A DNA stretch of 64,000 nt, from NCBI GenBank assembly GCA_034520625.1, contig JAXHNI010000003.1:124001-188000 (forward strand), in the 5' to 3' direction. Numbering within the stretch: position 1 is the first letter of the stretch; every line of letters begins with the position of its first letter. Shown in pieces: positions 7,506 to 16,201 of this stretch. Source of the stretch: JAANXG01 sp034520625. GTDB lineage: Bacteria > Pseudomonadota > Gammaproteobacteria > Arenicellales > JAANXG01. The notes beneath the pieces were generated by a model that was not told the origin of the DNA, ran no database searches, and saw nothing but the letters and a program-made list of their open reading frames with translations. A program made the position numbers and the translations under genes.

Positions 7506-8990
7506 GTGGTCACAGGTGATTTTAAGTCAAAGGTAGACCGCATCTGGGACACGATGTGGTCCGGGGGCATCTCTAATCCTCTTTCGGTTATCGAGCAGCT
7601 CACTTACCTGCTCTTCATCAAGCGCCTCGACGAGCTCCACACCCTCAAGGAGTTCAAGGCCGCCCGGACGAAGAAACCCATCGAGGAGCCGATCTTCGCC
7701 CCCGACCAAGAGCACCTCCGCTGGTCGCGGTTCAAGGACACGGCCCCCGAGCAGATGTTCGAGACGGTGCGCGACGAGGTCTTCCCCTTCATGAAGACTC
7801 TCGGGCAGAAAGGCCCGGCCGATGGTGAGGGAGGTTCGACCTACACGCACCACATGAAGGACGCGCTCTTCATGATGCCCACGGCCCGCGTGCTGGCCAA
7901 TGTGGTCGATCAGCTCGACGCCATCGATATGGCCGACCGCGACACCAAGGGCGACCTCTACGAATACATGCTCGGCAAGATCGCGACGGCCGGGCAGAAC
8001 GGTCAGTTCCGCACCCCGCGCCATATCATCAAACTGATGGTGGAGATGACCGCGCCCACGCCGAAGGACGTGATCTGCGACCCGGCCTGCGGCACGGCGG
8101 GCTTCCTGATCGCCGCTTCCGAGTACTTGGTCGAGCACCACAGCAGCACCATCTACAAGGACGCCACTGCCCGCCGCCACTTCAACGAGGGCACTTTCCA
8201 CGGCTACGACTTCGACAGTACGATGCTGCGCATCGGCAGCATGAACATGCTGCTCCACGGCGTGGAGAACCCGGACATCCGCTACCGCGACTCGCTGGCC
8301 CAGACTGACGACGATGAGGCCGAGAAGTATTCCCTCATCCTCGCCAATCCGCCCTTCGCCGGCAGCCTCGACTACGAGTCCACCGCCAAGGACCTCCAGC
8401 AGATCGTCAAGACAAAGAAGACCGAGCTGCTCTTCCTCGCCCTCTTCCTGCGTCTGCTCCAGACGGGCGGCCGCGCCGCCGTCATCGTGCCCGACGGGGT
8501 GCTCTTCGGCTCGAGCAAGGCGCACAAGACCCTGCGCAAAATGCTGGTCGAGGAGCAGCGGCTCGACGCCATCGTCTCCATGCCCTCGGGCGTCTTCAAG
8601 CCCTACGCCGGGGTCTCCACCGCTATCCTGCTCTTCACCAAGACGAACTCCGGCGGGACGGAAGACGTCTGGTACTACGACATGCAGGCCGACGGGTTGT
8701 CCCTCGACGACAAGCGCGCTCCCCAACCCGACAAGAGCGACCTGCCCGACATCCTCGCTCGCTGGCAGAAGCGCAAGGCCGAGAAGAAGCGGACGCGAAC
8801 GAACCAAAGCTTCCTCGTCCCCAAGGCCGAGATCGCGGACAACGACTACGACCTCTCCATCAACCGCTACAAGGAGGTGGAATACGAGGCGATCGAGCAC
8901 GACCCGCCGAAGGTAATCCTGGCGCGGCTTGCCGAGTTGGAGGAGGAGATCGCGCAGGGCCGCCAGGAGCTGGAGAGCATGCTGCGATGA
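7506..8990 (+). CDS. hsdM: Type I restriction-modification DNA methyltransferase HsdM
   Basis: The modification subunit (494 residues) of a type I system, which methylates adenine in the recognition sequence in complex with HsdS. The start is GTG 7506 (MVTGDFKSKVDRIWDTMW), behind GGGGAGAAG. The N-terminal helical domain (SNPLSVIEQLTYLLFIKRLD) is followed by the SAM-binding motif DPACGTAGFLIAA at about residue 192 and the catalytic NPPF (LILANPPFAGSLDY) at about residue 281. The C-terminus is coiled-coil-like. The stop overlaps the hsdS start by four bases. GC content is high, unlike the surrounding cassettes, so the operon was probably acquired separately. Confidence 0.95.
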   Translation: MVTGDFKSKVDRIWDTMWSGGISNPLSVIEQLTYLLFIKRLDELHTLKEFKAARTKKPIEEPIFAPDQEHLRWSRFKDTAPEQMFETVRDEVFPFMKTLGQKGPADGEGGSTYTHHMKDALFMMPTARVLANVVDQLDAIDMADRDTKGDLYEYMLGKIATAGQNGQFRTPRHIIKLMVEMTAPTPKDVICDPACGTAGFLIAASEYLVEHHSSTIYKDATARRHFNEGTFHGYDFDSTMLRIGSMNMLLHGVENPDIRYRDSLAQTDDDEAEKYSLILANPPFAGSLDYESTAKDLQQIVKTKKTELLFLALFLRLLQTGGRAAVIVPDGVLFGSSKAHKTLRKMLVEEQRLDAIVSMPSGVFKPYAGVSTAILLFTKTNSGGTEDVWYYDMQADGLSLDDKRAPQPDKSDLPDILARWQKRKAEKKRTRTNQSFLVPKAEIADNDYDLSINRYKEVEYEAIEHDPPKVILARLAELEEEIAQGRQELESMLR

Positions 8991-10126
8991 GCAGCCTAGT
9001 GACGCTCGGGGAGCTTGTCACAGCGGCCAGTGTGGAACGGGCAGGGGATCGTGACCTCCCTGTCTTGTCGATGACTCGCTCTGGCGGGCTCGTCCCGCAG
9101 GAGAGCGTCTTCAACAAGACAGTCGCTAGCCGGGATCTGAGCAAGTACAGAGTCGTTCGCCCGAGTCAGCTAGTCGTCGGGATTCACATTGACGAAGGCG
9201 CGCTTGGAGTTTCTCGCGATGACCAGATGGGCATTGTTAGTCCTGCCTACACTCTCTGGGACCTGCCAGATTCGGAGTTGCTGGATCCCGACTACCTACA
9301 TCGATACATTCGGTCGCCTTGGGCCATCAGTTACTTCATCGGGAACTACCGGCAGACGGCTGAACGACGAGGAAAGATCCCTCGCGACAAGTTTCTTGAA
9401 CTGCCAATCCCACTCCCCCCCCTCGCCGAGCAGAAGCGGATTGCGGGGATTCTGGATGCGGCGGACGCCTTGCGGGCCAGGCGCCGCGAGGCCCTCGCCC
9501 AGCTCGACACCCTCCTCCAATCCACCTTCCTCGACATGTTCGGCGACCCCGTCACCAATCCGATGGGGTGGCACCGAAAAACGCTCGGTGAAATAATCAA
9601 TTTCGTGGGCGGATCTCAGCCTCCGAAGACGACTTTTACCTACGAGCCAAGTGAGGGAACAGTACGTCTTGTTCAGATCCGTGACTTCAAGACAGACAGT
9701 TTTAAAACCTACATCCCCGAAGAACTGGCGAGGCGACGCTTTGACTCCGACGATGTGATGATAGCCCGCTACGGCCCACCGGTTTTCCAGATTCTTCGGG
9801 GTCTTTCAGGCTCGTATAACGTCGCTTTGATGAAGGCAGAGCCGATCGGGAGAATCGAGAAGCTCTTTATCTTCCACTTGCTCAGCCATCCAGCAATCAA
9901 TAACGCGGTCGTGGCTCAGTCAGTACGCACGGCCGGGCAGACCGGGGTAAACCTGCAGTTCTTGAATAACTATCCCGCCTACCTACCCCCCCTCGACCTC
10001 CAACGCCGCTTCGCTGTCATCGTCGAATCCATCGAGCAACAGAAGGCCCGCCAGCGTGCCCACCTCGACGAACTCGACATCCTCTTTGCCTCCCTGCAAT
10101 CCCACGCCTTCCGAGGGGACCTCTGA
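8987..10126 (+). CDS. hsdS: Type I restriction-modification specificity subunit HsdS
   Basis: The 379-residue subunit that reads the bipartite DNA target. Two target-recognition domains are visible. The first runs from the start to the conserved helix LPPLAEQKRIAGILDAADAL. The second begins after MFGDPVTNPMGWHRKTLGEI and ends at LPPLDLQRRFAVIVESIEQQ. These repeated spacer helices set the distance between the half-sites. The start overlaps hsdM (ATGA). The recognition domains have lower GC than the spacer helices, as is common for exchanged target domains. The target sequence cannot be predicted by eye. Confidence 0.93.
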   Translation: MSSLVTLGELVTAASVERAGDRDLPVLSMTRSGGLVPQESVFNKTVASRDLSKYRVVRPSQLVVGIHIDEGALGVSRDDQMGIVSPAYTLWDLPDSELLDPDYLHRYIRSPWAISYFIGNYRQTAERRGKIPRDKFLELPIPLPPLAEQKRIAGILDAADALRARRREALAQLDTLLQSTFLDMFGDPVTNPMGWHRKTLGEIINFVGGSQPPKTTFTYEPSEGTVRLVQIRDFKTDSFKTYIPEELARRRFDSDDVMIARYGPPVFQILRGLSGSYNVALMKAEPIGRIEKLFIFHLLSHPAINNAVVAQSVRTAGQTGVNLQFLNNYPAYLPPLDLQRRFAVIVESIEQQKARQRAHLDELDILFASLQSHAFRGDL

Positions 10127-10131
10127 GCCCC

Positions 10132-13100
10132 ATGGAGATCTCCGACAACTTCGCGTTCCTCGCGCAGGAGTTTCCGCAGGTGGCGGAGAGCGCGAGCTAT
10201 GCGGAGCAGCACGTCTATGGTGACCCGCGGGCGGCGTGCTTCCGGACGCGATACGCCCTTGAGCAAGTGGTGAAGCGGATCTACCGCGTGGATAAGACCC
10301 TGAGCCCGCCGAAGGTCACGAACCTCGACGGCTATCTGAACGAACCGGCGTTCCGCGCCCTCGTGCCGGAGGCCGTCTGGCAGAAGGCAGAGTACATCCG
10401 GCAGGCGGGTAACGTGGCGGTACACGGCAAGAAGACGCCCCCGCCGGAGGAAGCGCTGGCGGTCGTCCAGGAGCTCTTCCACGTCGTCTACTGGGTCGGC
10501 CGAACCTATCTCCGTAAGGGCGCGGAGAACCTGCGCGACAAGACCTACGACGTATCCCTCGTTCCGAAGACGAAGCCCGCCGGCGTGCCGGCCAGCTTCG
10601 AGGAGTTGGAAGCCCTGAAGGCGCGGCTGGATGCGGCGGAGGAGGCCCGCAAGGACGCTGCGACCGAACTGGACACGCTCCGCGAACAGCTCGCCGCCAT
10701 CAAGGCCGAGAACGAGGGCGTCCCCGAGACCCACGATTGGAACGAGGCCGAGACTCGCCGGCGCTTGATCGACCTCGCCCTGAAGCGGGCCGGCTGGCCG
10801 CTCGATCGCGAGCGCGACCGGGAGTACGAAGTTGCGGGCATGCCCAACGCCAAGGGCGTCGGCTATGCCGACTACGTGCTGTGGGGCGACGACGGCAAGC
10901 CGCTGGCGGTGGTGGAGGCCAAGAAGACAATGGTCGACCCCGATGTGGGCCAGCAGCAGGCGAAGCTCTACGCCGATTGCCTGGAGGCGATGCACGGCCA
11001 GCGCCCGGTAATCTTCTACACCAACGGCTACGAGACCCGCATCTGGGACGACCTCGCCTACCCGCCGCGCAGCGTCGCCGGGTTCTACAAGAAGGACGAG
11101 CTGGCCTCCCTGATCGTCCGGCGCTCGGCCCGCAAGCCCCTGAGCGCCACACCGCCCGACCGCAAGATTGTCGAGCGCTACTACGCGCACCGCGCCATCG
11201 CCAGCATCGGGGACGACCTCGAGAAAAAGCGGCGTAAGGCGCTCCTGGTCATGGCCACGGGGACGGGCAAGACCCGCGTGTCGATCGCCCTGGTGGATGT
11301 GCTCCAGCGCGCCAACTGGGCCAAGCGGGTGCTGTTCCTGGCGGACCGTATTTCGCTGGTTAACCAGGCCTGCAACGCTTTCAAGGCCCACCTCCCCGAA
11401 TCGAGCCCGGTCAACCTCGTCACCGAGAAGGACAAGACCGGCCGCGTCTACGTCTGCACCTATCCGACGATGATGGGGATGATCGACGAGATGAAGGGGG
11501 GCGAGGCGCGCTTCGGCGTCGGCCACTTCGACCTCGTGATCATCGACGAGGCGCACCGCTCGGTCTACCAGAAGTACGGCGCGATTTTCCGCTATTTCGA
11601 CTCGCTGCTGGTGGGCCTCACCGCGACGCCGCGCGAGCAGGTGGACAAGAACACCTACGACCTCTTCGACCTCGAGCCGGGCGTGCCGACCGACGCCTAC
11701 GAGCTTGAGACCGCGGTGGCCGACGGCTTCCTCGTGCCACCGCGCGTGCAGCAAGTGGACCTGAAGTTCCCCCGTGAGGGCATCGACTACGATTCGCTCA
11801 GCGACGAGGAGAAGGAGCAGTGGGAGAGTCTCGACTGGGGCGACGACGTGGAGCCCGGCACCTTGCCCGAACGGGTCAACGCCAGTGCCATCAACAACTG
11901 GCTCTTCAACGAAGACACAGTCGACAAGGTGCTCCAGCACTTGATGGAGCACGGGCACAAAGTCGAGGGCGGCGACCGGCTGGCCAAGACGATCCTCTTC
12001 GCCCGCAACCACAAGCACGCGGAGTTCATCGAGAAGCGGTTCAACCACCACTACCCGCAGTACATGGGACACTTTGCCCGCACCATCGACCACTACGCGA
12101 AGTATCCTCAGACCTTGCTTGACGACTTCTCCCAAAAGGACAAGGCGCCGCACCTCGCGATCTCGGTGGACATGCTCGACACGGGTATCGACGTGCCCGA
12201 GGTCGCGAACCTCGTCTTCTTCAAGCCGGTCTACTCGAAGATCAAGTTCTGGCAGATGATCGGCCGCGGCACGCGGCTGTGCCCGGATCTCTTCGGGCCG
12301 GGCGACGACAAGCAGGACTTCCGCGTCTTCGACTTCTGCTTCAACTTCGACTTCTTCCGCGAAAACCCCGACGGCATCGAGGCCGGAAACGCCCTTCCGC
12401 TCGGCGCCCGCCTGTTCCGCTCGCGGGTGCAGCTCCTGGCCCACGTGCAGTCGACCCCCGGGCTCGATCCGGAAGGTGCGCTGGGGGAGGCGCTGACCAC
12501 GGAACTCCAGGGCGAGGTGGCCGCCATGAATCGCGAGAACTTCATTGTGCGCATGCACCTCGAGGCGGTGAACCGCTTCCGTGAGCTTGCGGCCTGGGAA
12601 CGCCTCAGCGAGGACGACCGGGAGTGGCTTTCCCGGGAGGTCTCGGGCCTTCCCAGCGAGATCGAGACCGACGACATCGAGTCGCGCATGTTCGATCTCA
12701 CGGCGCTGCGCATGCAGCTCGCCTTCGCCCAGGACGACCTGGCCGTCTACGAGACCCACCGCCAGCGCGTGGTCGAGATCGCCATGCTGCTCGAGGAGAA
12801 GGGCGCGATCCCCGCGGTGAAGGCGCAGCTCGGCTACCTGGCGGCCATGCAGGAGAGCGGCTTCTGGGAGGGGATCGACCTGAAGGCGCTGGAGGATCTG
12901 CGCCTGCGCCTCCGGGGCCTGATGCCCTTCCTCGACAAGAAGAAGCGCAAGATCGTCTACACCGACTTCCAGGACGAGGTGATGGCGGTCCGCGACTCGG
13001 TCGTCTTCGACATGCCGAAGATGACCGGTGCCCAGTACGAGAAGAAGGTCAAGGCGTACCTGAACGACCACCACGACCACATCGTGATCCACCGCCTCCG

Positions 13101-13518
13101 AACGAACCAGCCGCTCACCGAGACCGATCTGGAGGGGCTGGAATCGACCCTCGTCGAGATCGGCGAAGGCGACGGCGAGGTGTTGCTGTCCGGGTTGCTG
13201 GCACGCAGCGAGGCCCCTTCACTCGCGCACTTCGTCCGCCGACTCGTGGGCCTCGACCGTGCCGCGGCGCAGACCGTATTCTTGGAGTTCCTGAACGACC
13301 GGAGCCTGACGCCCCCGCAGATCCGCTTCGTCGAGATGGTGATCGACCAACTGACGTCGCGAGGCATCATGGACGCCTCGGCCCTCTACGAGCCCCCCTT
13401 CAGCAGCCTGCACGCCGGCGGGCCGGATGCGCTTTTCAGCGGCAAGGAGAACGTGATCGAGGGCATCTTCGAGAGACTGGAATCATTGAACTCCGGGCTG
13501 GACGCCGAAGCCGGTTGA
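10132..13518 (+). CDS. hsdR: Type I restriction endonuclease HsdR with N-terminal DUF4145
   Basis: The 1128-residue motor and nuclease subunit. Residues about 15-100 form a DUF4145-like helical domain (RAACFRTRYALEQVVKRIYR ... IRQAGNVAVHG). A coiled coil around 155-195 follows, and then the nuclease core with Asp247 (GYADYVLW) and Glu262-x-Lys264 (AVVEAKK). The helicase part has Walker A MATGTGKT at about 374 and DEAH at about 472, then SVDMLDTGIDVPEV and the arginine motif QMIGRGTRLC. The C-terminal third is EcoEI-type helical. It starts five bases after hsdS. It cuts DNA lacking the HsdM mark after ATP-driven translocation, and the gene looks intact. Confidence 0.94.
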   Translation: MEISDNFAFLAQEFPQVAESASYAEQHVYGDPRAACFRTRYALEQVVKRIYRVDKTLSPPKVTNLDGYLNEPAFRALVPEAVWQKAEYIRQAGNVAVHGKKTPPPEEALAVVQELFHVVYWVGRTYLRKGAENLRDKTYDVSLVPKTKPAGVPASFEELEALKARLDAAEEARKDAATELDTLREQLAAIKAENEGVPETHDWNEAETRRRLIDLALKRAGWPLDRERDREYEVAGMPNAKGVGYADYVLWGDDGKPLAVVEAKKTMVDPDVGQQQAKLYADCLEAMHGQRPVIFYTNGYETRIWDDLAYPPRSVAGFYKKDELASLIVRRSARKPLSATPPDRKIVERYYAHRAIASIGDDLEKKRRKALLVMATGTGKTRVSIALVDVLQRANWAKRVLFLADRISLVNQACNAFKAHLPESSPVNLVTEKDKTGRVYVCTYPTMMGMIDEMKGGEARFGVGHFDLVIIDEAHRSVYQKYGAIFRYFDSLLVGLTATPREQVDKNTYDLFDLEPGVPTDAYELETAVADGFLVPPRVQQVDLKFPREGIDYDSLSDEEKEQWESLDWGDDVEPGTLPERVNASAINNWLFNEDTVDKVLQHLMEHGHKVEGGDRLAKTILFARNHKHAEFIEKRFNHHYPQYMGHFARTIDHYAKYPQTLLDDFSQKDKAPHLAISVDMLDTGIDVPEVANLVFFKPVYSKIKFWQMIGRGTRLCPDLFGPGDDKQDFRVFDFCFNFDFFRENPDGIEAGNALPLGARLFRSRVQLLAHVQSTPGLDPEGALGEALTTELQGEVAAMNRENFIVRMHLEAVNRFRELAAWERLSEDDREWLSREVSGLPSEIETDDIESRMFDLTALRMQLAFAQDDLAVYETHRQRVVEIAMLLEEKGAIPAVKAQLGYLAAMQESGFWEGIDLKALEDLRLRLRGLMPFLDKKKRKIVYTDFQDEVMAVRDSVVFDMPKMTGAQYEKKVKAYLNDHHDHIVIHRLRTNQPLTETDLEGLESTLVEIGEGDGEVLLSGLLARSEAPSLAHFVRRLVGLDRAAAQTVFLEFLNDRSLTPPQIRFVEMVIDQLTSRGIMDASALYEPPFSSLHAGGPDALFSGKENVIEGIFERLESLNSGLDAEAG

Positions 13519-13728
13519 TCGAAACACGGAATTGGGGGATCGCCGTCTGGGTTCTACCCCATTTCCACGGACACTTTGGTTAAAGGCTTTTTCTGATTAT
13601 CTGGCACAGCCTATCCGTTCCACTTCCCGACGAGTCTGCCTGTGCAGTGACAGGCTTGATAAAAAGTCAGGGCAATTGTGCCGTGATAGCATCGTGTGAT
13701 TGACCACGGAAGAAAGGAGCTGAAATAG

Positions 13729-14215
13729 ATGGGTGAACACCTGGATAAGTTGCGACAACACCTAATGAGCCTACCGAATGGCGAGGTCGCGAACGTAGGA
13801 GTTGTGGAAGGATTGTTGTCCGACGCTTGGCATGAACTCGGCTTGTCGAGAGAAGGCGGCATGACTGCTGATAAATTAGTCGGCCGGATGGAGAACGTTC
13901 ATTGGGATCCACCTGAGCTCTCTTTTGAGATAGAGCGCCATGGCGGCACTGTAATGGGCTCTAGCCGCGCTGAGATACAAGATTGGACGGTGGATGTGAA
14001 TGAATGTCTTGCCCGCGTTGGTACAGGCAGATTTAAGCAAGTGCAGCCTCGCGCAAAACCACTTGATGTGCAGCCATTGGTTGAAGAAGTCGGATTATTG
14101 ATTATCGAAGGACGACAAGATGAACGACTGTCTTGGGATGGCGCGGATAGAGTCCGCGTGAATATTGCCATAATCATTCCCCGTGACGGACCAAAACAGA
14201 CGGTAGAGGGAGAAG
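13729..14215 (+). pseudogene. 5' part of an unknown gene split by an IS3 element
   Basis: About 162 residues from MGEHLDKLRQHLMSLPNGEV, with RDGPKQTVEGE as the last native residues before the insertion at 14216. I do not recognise the family. It is a soluble protein with a helical N-terminus (VVEGLLSDAWHELGLS) and a beta-type centre (PELSFEIERHGGTVMGSSRA). The 3' part resumes in frame, allowing for one target base, at 15484-15594. It lies 210 bases after hsdR, so it may have been an accessory of the restriction system. With read-through into the insertion the frame ends at 14244. Confidence 0.65.
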
Positions 14216-14263
14216 TGGACCCCAGATTTTGGACAGGCCGTTAAGTGAAATTTCCGCGTCTCA

Positions 14264-15109
14264 TTATGCCGCTTGCGGCATTTCGTTTTCACCGAAATAT
14301 ACGGCGTCCGGTGTGCGTCGGTCCAGGGCCGTGTGATGGCGCTGGGTGTTGTAGTAGTGGAAGTACTTCTCCAAGCCTCGCTGCAGGTCGTTCGGCGTCT
14401 CGTAAGCTTTCAGATACACATCTTCGTATTTCACGGTGCGCCACAGACGCTCGACAAACACGTTGTCCACCCAGCGACCTTTGCCGTCCATGCTGATGGT
14501 GATCTCATGAGCCTTGAGAACGCCGGTGAACGCCTCGGAAGTGAATTGCGACCCCTGATCGGTATTGAAGATCTCAGGCTTGCCAAAGCGCCTGAGCGCC
14601 TCCTCCAGAGCGTCCACGCAAAAGGCGGAGTCCATCGTGTTCGACAGGCGCCAGGACAGCACCTTTCGCGTATGCCAATCCATAATCGCCACCAGGTACA
14701 TGAACCCCCTGGCCATCGGAATATAGGAGATATCCGAAGCCCAGACCTGGTTGGGCCGGTCGATGGTCAAGTCCTTGAGCCGGTACGGATAGATCACATG
14801 GCCAGTTCCTGGAATAGAGGTGCGAGGCCTGGGATACAAAGCCCGGATACCCATCAGCCGCATCAGGCGTTGGACTCGTTTGCGGTTCACTATCCGGCCT
14901 CGGTCACGCAGCTCACCCGGGATCCGTCGCGCGCCCAGAAAGGGGCGCTTAAGGTGGATCTCATCGATCAGCCGCATGAGGGCGAGGTCGTCCTCGCAGA
15001 TCGTCCGCCGCTGGTAGTACGCCGTGGAGCGATTCAGGCCCAACAAACGGCACTGGCGGACTACGGGCAGCGGGTATTGACGGTCAATCAGCGCTCGGCG
15101 TTCTGTCAC
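14264..15109 (-). CDS. IS3-family transposase OrfB (DDE integrase core)
   Basis: A 281-residue catalytic transposase part, starting MTERRALIDRQYPLPVVRQ. It has the HTH_21-like segment (RLIDEIHLKRPFLGARRIPG) and the rve integrase core. The DDE triad is visible as WASDISYIPMARGFMYLVAI, IFNTDQGSQFTSEAF and a Glu within WVDNVFVERLWRTVKYEDVY. The C-terminus ends FHYYNTQRHHTALDRRTPDA as usual. The start overlaps the end of orfA by four bases. In this family an OrfAB fusion is often made by frameshifting, but here OrfB also has its own ATG. Confidence 0.92.
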   Translation of the reverse strand: MTERRALIDRQYPLPVVRQCRLLGLNRSTAYYQRRTICEDDLALMRLIDEIHLKRPFLGARRIPGELRDRGRIVNRKRVQRLMRLMGIRALYPRPRTSIPGTGHVIYPYRLKDLTIDRPNQVWASDISYIPMARGFMYLVAIMDWHTRKVLSWRLSNTMDSAFCVDALEEALRRFGKPEIFNTDQGSQFTSEAFTGVLKAHEITISMDGKGRWVDNVFVERLWRTVKYEDVYLKAYETPNDLQRGLEKYFHYYNTQRHHTALDRRTPDAVYFGENEMPQAA

Positions 15110-15399
15110 CGGTCTCGACCGAGCGCTTTGGATAAAAAATCCTTCTCCATCGTCAGCTCACCGATCTTGGCGCGCAGCTTCTCGATTTCTTCCTCGGACC
15201 CGCTGCCGGCATGAGCGTTGCCATTGTCAAACACATGTTCGGCTTCGCTCATCAACCGCTTCTTCCAGTCCTGGATCTGGTTCGGGTGCACGTCGTACTG
15301 CTGGGCAATCTCCGCCAGCGTCTTATCCCCTCGAATCGCGGCCATGGCTACTTTCGCCTTGAAGCTCGAGGAGTGGTTTCTACGCTTTCTCTTGGTCAT
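15106..15399 (-). CDS. IS3-family transposase OrfA (helix-turn-helix)
   Basis: A 97-residue DNA-binding part, MTKRKRRNHSSSFKAKVAMA. The helix-turn-helix reads KTLAEIAQQYDVHPNQIQDW and is followed by a leucine-rich coiled coil (EEEIEKLRAKIGELTMEKDF) that links to OrfB. It binds the terminal repeats of the element. Its length is normal and the frame is intact. Confidence 0.9.
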   Translation of the reverse strand: MTKRKRRNHSSSFKAKVAMAAIRGDKTLAEIAQQYDVHPNQIQDWKKRLMSEAEHVFDNGNAHAGSGSEEEIEKLRAKIGELTMEKDFLSKALGRDR

Positions 15400-15483
15400 C
15401 TTCTGCTCCGGTTCTCTGTCGTCAATTTACCGCAGAAGATTTCACTTAAAAAGCCGGCTAAACTGTCCGAACGGCGGGGTCCA

Positions 15484-15594
15484 GCTCAGGGTAAACGCAA
15501 GCGTTTTCACCAGAGACTGCAAGAAATGCTGAGGCCATACAAGTGGCAGAGAACAACTGGAACGAGTGCCTATGAGCTAGGCGAATCATCATGA
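15484..15594 (+). pseudogene. 3' part of the IS3-interrupted gene
   Basis: The frame reads AQGKRKRFHQRLQEMLRPYK, then WQRTTGTSAYELGESS and a stop. If one base at the junction is counted as target site, it continues the frame that stops at 14215. That gives a parent protein of about 199 residues with a basic C-terminal tail. Confidence 0.55.
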
Positions 15595-15663
15595 AACACG
15601 AACATTCGTTGTGAGATGCAGAACTGAATACTTGGTGAAATGACGGATTTCTGATGGCAAATA

Positions 15664-15798
15664 ATGTGCGGCCGCTATAACGTTACCCAGAACGCCGAGG
15701 CCTTTATTGACCTCTTCGGCATTGTGGACGGGATCGAGAGGCTCTCCGAGTAGCCGCGCTACAACATCGCCCCTAGCGGGACCCGGTCCCGGTCAATC
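15664..15798 (+). pseudogene. Broken SRAP (YedK/HMCES-type) abasic-site protein gene
   Basis: From ATG 15664 the frame reads MCGRYNVTQNAEAF, meets an in-frame TAG after GIERLSE, and continues PRYNIAPSGTRSRSI. MCGRY with catalytic Cys2 and the PRYNIAPS motif are the hallmarks of SRAP proteins, which form a covalent link to abasic sites in single-stranded DNA. The gene has a nonsense mutation and loses homology after about 45 codons, just before the HNH gene on the opposite strand. Confidence 0.75.
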
Positions 15799-15853
15799 GA
15801 TTCAGCCAGTGCACGATTGGTCGATGAGGGCTGTTCCGGAGAGTCGTTGTGTC

Positions 15854-16201
15854 CTACGAGGATGGTCGAATATCGGGTGGGTGCCACCTCCCGGATCTCA
15901 TCCGCCGTATCACGTGCTGTCGGTACGCATCAGGCTCGGGTGGAATAGGGACCCGGTGGCGCGTGTTGTTACAGAATCGGCACGCGGCCACAATGTTGTC
16001 CTGGGTGTTGCGCCCTCCATCCTGCCGAGCTACAAGATGCTCTGCAGTGCATTGGAAGCGGGAAACGGCAGTGAGCTTCAGTCCGTTCTTGGCCGCGAAT
16101 ATTGCGGGGTCATCGATCCACATTTGGACGTTGCAATAGAAGCAACAACCATCCTGACGATGGAAAGCAGCAAGTCGATGTATTGTGATCGGTTTGGGCA
16201 T
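15854..16201 (-). CDS. HNH endonuclease domain protein
   Basis: A 115-residue protein starting MPKPITIHRLAAFHRQDGCC. The zinc finger and active site are visible: CCFYCNVQMW, then FQCTAEHLVARQDGGRNTQD with the H...N residues, then NIVAACRFCNNTRHRV. It is a single-domain nuclease of the HNH_5/McrA type and differs in sequence from the cassette-borne HNH at 4440. It sits between the broken SRAP gene and further decayed sequence. Its role is unknown; nucleases of this kind occur in phages and defence islands. Confidence 0.75.
   Translation of the reverse strand: MPKPITIHRLAAFHRQDGCCFYCNVQMWIDDPAIFAAKNGLKLTAVSRFQCTAEHLVARQDGGRNTQDNIVAACRFCNNTRHRVPIPPEPDAYRQHVIRRMRSGRWHPPDIRPSS

Larger units (their letters stand above)
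14216..15483 (-). mobile_element. IS3-family insertion sequence, about 1268 bp
   Basis: The ends are TGGACCCC at 14216 and its complement GGGGTCCA ending at 15483. The imperfect inverted repeats continue inward (GGACAG, then AAGTGAAAT on both sides). Inside are the two overlapping transposase frames orfA and orfB on the minus strand. I see no clear 3-4 base target duplication in the flanks (GAAG on the left, GCTC on the right), so a small deletion or rearrangement may have followed insertion. It interrupts the gene at 13729-15594. Confidence 0.88.

Noticed and set aside
9979..13092. A very long open frame antisense to hsdR (about 1037 codons), and another antisense to hsdM
   Set aside because: The protein text is low-complexity (rich in Val, Glu, His, Arg) with no domain. 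Long antisense frames are a by-product of high-GC codon use in the real hsd genes.
15481..15490. Target-site duplication of the IS3 element
   Set aside because: The flanks GAAG and GCTC do not match, so no duplication is claimed.
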